Part shown: piece by piece, positions 5,550 to 8,367 of the stretch
Position numbering within the stretch: position 1 is the stretch's first letter
Layout: each line of letters begins with the position of its first letter
Assembly: GCA_026417815.1 (NCBI GenBank)
Contig: JAOACN010000087.1
Span: 1-8,367 of the forward strand
Source: Chloroflexaceae bacterium
GTDB lineage: Bacteria; Chloroflexota; Chloroflexia; Chloroflexales; Chloroflexaceae
Reading direction: 5' to 3'
DNA length: 8,367 bases
Program-made: the position numbers and the translations under genes
The notes under the pieces: model-generated
Seen by the model: only the letters and a program-made list of their open reading frames with translations
Databases searched by the model: none
What the model was told of the DNA's origin: nothing

Positions 5550-6704
5550 CTAATACTTCGCCACGGTCGGGTCTACCTCATCGCTCCAGCGGAGCACGCC
5601 ACCTTCAAGGTTCTTGATCTTGCGGAAGCCGGCCTGCTTGAGCAGTTCGACGGCCCGGGCGCTGCGCACGCCACTGCGGCAGTAGACCACGATCTCCCGG
5701 GCGCTGTCGAGTTCATGGATGCGCTCCGGCAACTGGTCAATAGGGATGAGTTTGTCGGTGCCAGCGATGCTGGCGATGGCCACCTCGTAGGGATTGCGCA
5801 CGTCGAGGAGGAAGGGCCGATCGTCGCGCTGGAGCCAGTTCGCCAGTTCGAGCGGCGTAATCACGTACTGGCCGCCGATCGAAGGCGCTTCGCGGGTGAT
5901 GCCGCAGAACTGCTCGTAGTCAATCAGGGTGGTGACGGTGGGGTTCTCGCCGCAGACCGGGCACTTCGGATTGCGCCGCAGTTTCAGTTCGCGGAAGCGC
6001 ATGCCCAGGGCATCGTAGAGCATCAACCGGCCGATCAACGGCTCGCCGATGCCGGTGAGCAACTTGATCGTCTCCGTGGCCTGGATGGTGCCGATGACCC
6101 CCGGCAGCACCCCCAGCACGCCCCCCTCGGCGCACGAAGGCACCAGACCCGGAGGCGGCGGTTCGGGGTAGAGGCAGCGGTAGCACGGCCCTCCCGCCTG
6201 CGGGGCGAACACGGTGGCCTGGCCCTCGAAGCGGAAGATGCTGCCGTAGACGTTGGGCTTGCCCAGCAGCACCGAGGCGTCGTTGGTCAGGTAGCGGGTA
6301 GGAAAGTTGTCGGTCCCGTCCACGATGACATCGTAGGGACGCATCAGATCAAAGGCGTTCGCCGAGGTAATCTGCGTCTCATAGACGGTAACCTCAATGT
6401 GCGGATTGAGATCCAGCAGGCGCCGGCGGGCCGATTCGGTCTTGGCGATGCCCACCGTGCTGGTGCCGTGGACGATCTGCCTCTGCAGGTTGCTGGAGTC
6501 AACCACATCGAAGTCAACCAGGCCGATGTGACCGACGCCCGCCGCGGCGAGGTAGAGCGCCAGCGGCGAACCCAGCCCGCCAGCGCCGATCAGCAGCACA
6601 CTGCCCTGCTTCAGGCGCCGCTGGCCCTCCATGCCCACCTCGGGCATAATCAGATGGCGGCTGTAGCGGGCGATCTCTTCGTTAGACAACGACACCTTGT
6701 TCAT
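5550..6704 (-). CDS. moeZ: MoeZ-like adenylyltransferase/sulfurtransferase (ThiF/MoeB-rhodanese fusion)
   Basis: The cytosolic 384-aa enzyme activates a small sulfur carrier as its C-terminal acyl-adenylate and then delivers sulfur from a rhodanese persulfide to make a thiocarboxylate. The E1-like domain (about 1-260) shows the ATP loop GAGGLGSP (40-47), DFDVVDSSNLQRQ (64-76), DGTDNFPTRYL (129-139), two zinc CxxC pairs (C174/C177 and C248/C251) and the MoeB-type cysteine C191 in SCAEGGVLG. The C-terminal rhodanese (about 275-384) has DVRNPYE (301-307) and the active-site loop CRSGVRS with C342. Length and order match mycobacterial MoeZ, which serves CysO and MoaD. Its ATG overlaps the stop codon of the carrier gene (ATGA), with GGAGG 6 nt upstream, so the two are translationally coupled. 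Its stop codon touches the MITE-like element. Confidence 0.95.
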   Translation of the reverse strand: MNKVSLSNEEIARYSRHLIMPEVGMEGQRRLKQGSVLLIGAGGLGSPLALYLAAAGVGHIGLVDFDVVDSSNLQRQIVHGTSTVGIAKTESARRRLLDLNPHIEVTVYETQITSANAFDLMRPYDVIVDGTDNFPTRYLTNDASVLLGKPNVYGSIFRFEGQATVFAPQAGGPCYRCLYPEPPPPGLVPSCAEGGVLGVLPGVIGTIQATETIKLLTGIGEPLIGRLMLYDALGMRFRELKLRRNPKCPVCGENPTVTTLIDYEQFCGITREAPSIGGQYVITPLELANWLQRDDRPFLLDVRNPYEVAIASIAGTDKLIPIDQLPERIHELDSAREIVVYCRSGVRSARAVELLKQAGFRKIKNLEGGVLRWSDEVDPTVAKY

Positions 6705-6982
6705 GGGCGTCCTCCCGCGATGGCAGGAATAATCGATACGGTCTCGCCGGCGCTGAGGGGGGTTTCTTCGCCCTGCAGGAAGCGAATATCCTCATCGCCG
6801 ACATAGATGTTCACGAAGCTGCGCAGGCGGCCATCCTCGGCGAAGAGGTGCCCGCTCAGGGCAGGGTGCAGTTCGACCAGGCCGCGCAGCAGCGCGCCGA
6901 CCGTGTCGGCCTCCAGGTGCACCTGGGCGTTGCCGCCAGCGTATTCGCGCAGCGCGGTGGGGATGGTTATGGTTACGGGCAT
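6701..6982 (-). CDS. cysO: MoaD/ThiS-fold sulfur carrier, CysO-like, with Gly-Gly-Arg-Pro end
   Basis: The 93-aa beta-grasp protein is the likely carrier for cysteine synthesis: its diglycine would be made a thiocarboxylate by the MoeZ-like enzyme and used by the CysM-like synthase. It begins MPVTITIPTALREYAGG and ends SIIPAIAGGRP. The diglycine is at 90-91, followed by Arg92 and Pro93, so the mature Gly-Gly end must be exposed by trimming or the RP tail tolerated. ATG 6982 is chosen because AAGGAGT (complement of 6989-6995) lies at ideal spacing; an ATG at 7006 would add eight residues running through that site. The name CysO rests on the neighbours (CysM-like and JAMM genes); a molybdopterin MoaD role cannot be excluded from this protein alone. 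Confidence 0.88.
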   Translation of the reverse strand: MPVTITIPTALREYAGGNAQVHLEADTVGALLRGLVELHPALSGHLFAEDGRLRSFVNIYVGDEDIRFLQGEETPLSAGETVSIIPAIAGGRP

Positions 6983-6988
6983 ACTTTT

Positions 6989-6995
6989 ACTCCTT
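6989..6995 (-). promoter_or_regulatory. Ribosome binding site fixing the cysO-like start
   Basis: On the minus strand AAGGAGT lies 7 nt (from GGAG) before ATG 6982, the best Shine-Dalgarno sequence in the window. It decides against the upstream in-frame ATG at 7006. Confidence 0.8.
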
Positions 6996-7063
6996 ATTAT
7001 TGCCATGGAGCTATCTCAAAACCCTGAGGGACATCACAGAACAGGATAATCGAAGGTATTTTC

Positions 7064-7128
7064 TTGGGGGGGGAGAGCCCCCCCCAACCCCCCCCCCTGG
7101 CGGGGGGGGGGGGAAACCGGGTTTCCCC
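7064..7128 (-). repeat. Composite palindrome-plus-hairpin element, copy E, with long G/C runs
   Basis: Read on the minus strand: the palindrome GGGGAAACCCGGTTTCCCC (7128-7110), exactly 22 nt (7109-7088; eight C, GCCA, ten G), then a perfect hairpin TTGGGGGGGG-CTCT-CCCCCCCCAA (7087-7064) followed by GAAAA. This repeats the plan of copies A and D. The runs of 8 to 12 identical bases are prone to slippage and sequencing error. It lies between the JAMM and cysO-like genes and may separate them into two transcripts. Confidence 0.7.
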
Positions 7129-7165
7129 ACCCTCCTCTAATCGGCCAGCAATCGTTTGGAGATGA

Positions 7166-7651
7166 TTACTGCGTCCCGGCAATAATCACCTCTTCGGCCT
7201 CGAAGCGCGCCCCGGCGTCCACCAGCAGCCAGCTCGTGACCTCGGCGGCGCGGCCCTGGCGCACGGCCTGAATCACGAAGGCGAAGGTGGAGCCGCCAAT
7301 GGCCTGCGCGCCGACGCGATCGCGCTCGGAGGGGGTGGCGGGCGCATCGGGGTGGGAATGGTAGCAGCCGACGATCTCCAGGCCCTGCGCCGTCGCCGCG
7401 CGGTCGGCGCGCAGATAGTCGCGCGGATCGAGGTAGAAGCGATCCCGCCGCGAGGTGGGATCGTCGTTCGGGCCGAGTTGCACCTGGCCGCTCCAGCGGT
7501 TCTCTACCGGAAAGGCTTCCAGGGCCAGCTTGTCGGCGCCCTCCAGACGCCCCAGCAGCAGGCCGACGCACTCGTCGGGGTAGGTTGCCTCGGCGTGGGC
7601 CGCGATCGCCGCCGCGGCGGCGGGTGAAAGGGTAAGGGTGGCGCGTGTCAT
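7166..7651 (-). CDS. mec: JAMM/MPN metallopeptidase, Mec-like
   Basis: A 161-aa single-domain JAMM zinc peptidase. In the CysO pathway such an enzyme (Mec) cuts cysteine from the carrier's C terminus; in related sulfur-carrier pathways a JAMM enzyme instead trims residues beyond the diglycine. All catalytic positions are present: Glu27 in YPDECVGLLLG, and H98-S99-H100-P101-x6-S108-x2-D111 in CYHSHPDAPATPSERD. The length suits bacterial stand-alone JAMM proteins. ATG 7651 is chosen, with GGAA about 6 nt upstream; an ATG at 7666 would add five residues without a better site. It lies between the CysM-like and carrier genes on the same strand, which supports a role on that carrier. The gap to the carrier gene is 183 nt and holds repeat copy E. 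Confidence 0.92.
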   Translation of the reverse strand: MTRATLTLSPAAAAAIAAHAEATYPDECVGLLLGRLEGADKLALEAFPVENRWSGQVQLGPNDDPTSRRDRFYLDPRDYLRADRAATAQGLEIVGCYHSHPDAPATPSERDRVGAQAIGGSTFAFVIQAVRQGRAAEVTSWLLVDAGARFEAEEVIIAGTQ

Positions 7652-7723
7652 TCCCGGTTCCAGCATACAGAGAGTTTGGGCGAGCAGGTCTCCCGGTCTC
7701 CCTGGGAAGCCATGTACAGCAAT

Positions 7724-7751
7724 GCTATAGCAATCCTACGCCATCTCTCAA
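7724..7751 (-). promoter_or_regulatory. Candidate promoter for the JAMM peptidase gene
   Basis: On the minus strand TTGAGA (7751-7746) is followed after 16 bp by the extended -10 TGC-TATAGC (7732-7724). The predicted start near 7717 gives a leader of roughly 65 nt. If real, the peptidase and genes after it can be expressed separately from the CysM-like gene. Confidence 0.4.
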
Positions 7752-7767
7752 CAGCGGCTGCACGTAA

Positions 7768-7794
7768 GGACGCAGCGCGCTGCGTCCCGACGGG
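7768..7794 (-). repeat. Dispersed GCAGCGCGCTGC palindrome repeat, minus orientation
   Basis: GGACGCAGCGCGCTGCGTCC (7768-7787) is a perfect 20-bp palindrome. On the minus strand it is preceded by CCCGTCG, matching the CCCGTAC flank of the copies at 4-30 and 3074-3100. The outer base pair of the core differs (A-T for C-G) but symmetry is kept. It lies in the gap between the CysM-like and JAMM genes. Confidence 0.75.
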
Positions 7795-7863
7795 TACGTC
7801 TGATACTCCGAGCTTCACAACCTGAAGAGGACGGCTACAAAATCCACACAATCCGAAATGGCA

Positions 7864-8367
7864 TTAGATCCCGCTGCCCTGCTCGAAGCCCGGCTCCTCC
7901 CAGAAACGTTCGCTGAGGTAGCGATTGGCGCTGTCGCAGAGGATGGTCACCACCACGCCGGAGTGCAGGTCACGGGCCACCCGCAGCGCGGCGCTGACAT
8001 TGGCCGCCGCCGAGATGCCCACCAGCAACCCCTCCTCGCGGGCCAGGCGCCGGGCCATAGCAAAGGCGGCCTCGCTGCTCACCTCCAGAATGGCGTCGGG
8101 CGCCGCCGGGTCGTAGATCGCCGGAACGAGGCGCGTCGAGGCCATGTGCTTGACGCCCTCCAGGGCGTGGTAGGGGCCATCGGGCTGCACGGCGATGGCC
8201 CGCACGGCGGGGTTGAGTTCGCGCAGGCGGCGGGTCACGCCCATGAAGGTGCCGCTGGTGCCCAGGGCGGCCACGAAGTGCGTCACCCGTCCCCCCGTCT
8301 GGCGCCAGATCTCTGGCCCGGTGGTCTCATAGTGGGCCAGGGGATTGGCGGGGTTGCTGTACTGGTC
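7864..8367 (-). CDS. cysM: CysM-like cysteine synthase, C-terminal part (cut by window end)
   Basis: The last 167 residues of a PLP-dependent fold-type II enzyme; the N-terminal part with the PLP lysine lies beyond the window. Visible are DQYSNPANPLAHYETTGPEI (first 20 residues), the phosphate-binding loop GTSGT (36-40), GPYHALEGVKHM (64-75), VPAIYDP, GLLVGISAAANVSAA (113-127) and CDSANRYLS near the end. Such enzymes replace the hydroxyl-derived leaving group of serine with sulfur. With a CysO-like carrier and a JAMM peptidase next door, an O-phosphoserine-type CysM using the carrier thiocarboxylate is more likely than an O-acetylserine CysK using free sulfide; this is inference from context and overall likeness. 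The frame is open to the window edge, so the internal GTG at 8286 is not the start. Confidence 0.92.
   Translation of the reverse strand, partial: DQYSNPANPLAHYETTGPEIWRQTGGRVTHFVAALGTSGTFMGVTRRLRELNPAVRAIAVQPDGPYHALEGVKHMASTRLVPAIYDPAAPDAILEVSSEAAFAMARRLAREEGLLVGISAAANVSAALRVARDLHSGVVVTILCDSANRYLSERFWEEPGFEQGSGI

Noticed and set aside
5460..6806. 448-codon open frame on the plus strand
   Set aside because: It is antisense to the moeZ-like gene and starts inside the hairpin-rich element. Its translation is rich in Gly, Ala, Arg and His without a domain, typical of a shadow frame.
7864..8286. GTG start at 8286 for the cysteine synthase
   Set aside because: The frame stays open to the window edge and the residues before it (YSNPANP and onward) match the family, so the gene continues beyond the window.

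Overview
The window is a GC-rich bacterial chromosomal segment. It holds seven protein genes separated by short gene-free gaps that are unusually rich in palindromes and repeated hairpins. The gene content (a YvcK-type CofD protein, a lone MIP18/DUF59 protein, an AspT/YidE-type transporter and a CysO-type cysteine pathway) and the repeat-rich gaps suggest a Chloroflexota bacterium, perhaps related to Roseiflexus or Chloroflexus. That placement is inference: there is no rRNA or other lineage marker here.

Layout. Positions 1-253 are gene-free and hold a 44/45-bp tandem duplication, a hairpin repeat and a 47-bp-spaced degenerate direct repeat. A GT4 glycosyltransferase (254-1567, +) follows, possibly read from a leaderless mRNA. 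A 335-bp gap (1568-1902) carries a hairpin, a composite palindrome-plus-hairpin repeat, a further palindrome and a good sigma70-type promoter for a yvcK/cofD-family gene (1903-2937, +). That gene converges on a MIP18/DUF59 gene (3119-3436, -) across a 5x8-bp minisatellite, a hairpin and a dispersed palindrome. A divergent promoter region with another composite repeat and a four-codon mini-ORF leads to an AspT/YidE-family transporter (3717-5357, +). A 143-bp element with 15-bp inverted ends and near-duplicated flanks lies between this gene and the next one, on the opposite strand.

The right half, all on the minus strand, is a sulfur-carrier cysteine biosynthesis cluster. In transcription order it has a CysM-like cysteine synthase (cut by the window end), a JAMM metallopeptidase (Mec-like), a MoaD/ThiS-fold carrier (CysO-like), and an E1-like adenylyltransferase fused to a rhodanese (MoeZ-like). 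By analogy with the mycobacterial CysO-CysM-Mec system, MoeZ would activate and sulfurate the carrier, CysM would build cysteine on its C terminus, and the JAMM enzyme would release it. The carrier here ends in Gly-Gly-Arg-Pro rather than Gly-Gly, so a trimming step is predicted first, and the neighbouring JAMM peptidase is the obvious candidate. The diglycine codons (GGAGGA) also form the Shine-Dalgarno sequence of the overlapping moeZ gene.

The least explained content is intergenic. One composite element (a GGGGAAACC-n-GGTTTCCCC palindrome, exactly 22 nt, then a 10-bp-arm hairpin) occurs three times with the same spacing, plus partial copies. A second family is built on CGCAGCGCGCTGCG with a one-sided CCCG-containing flank (four copies). 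There is also the MITE-like element beside moeZ.
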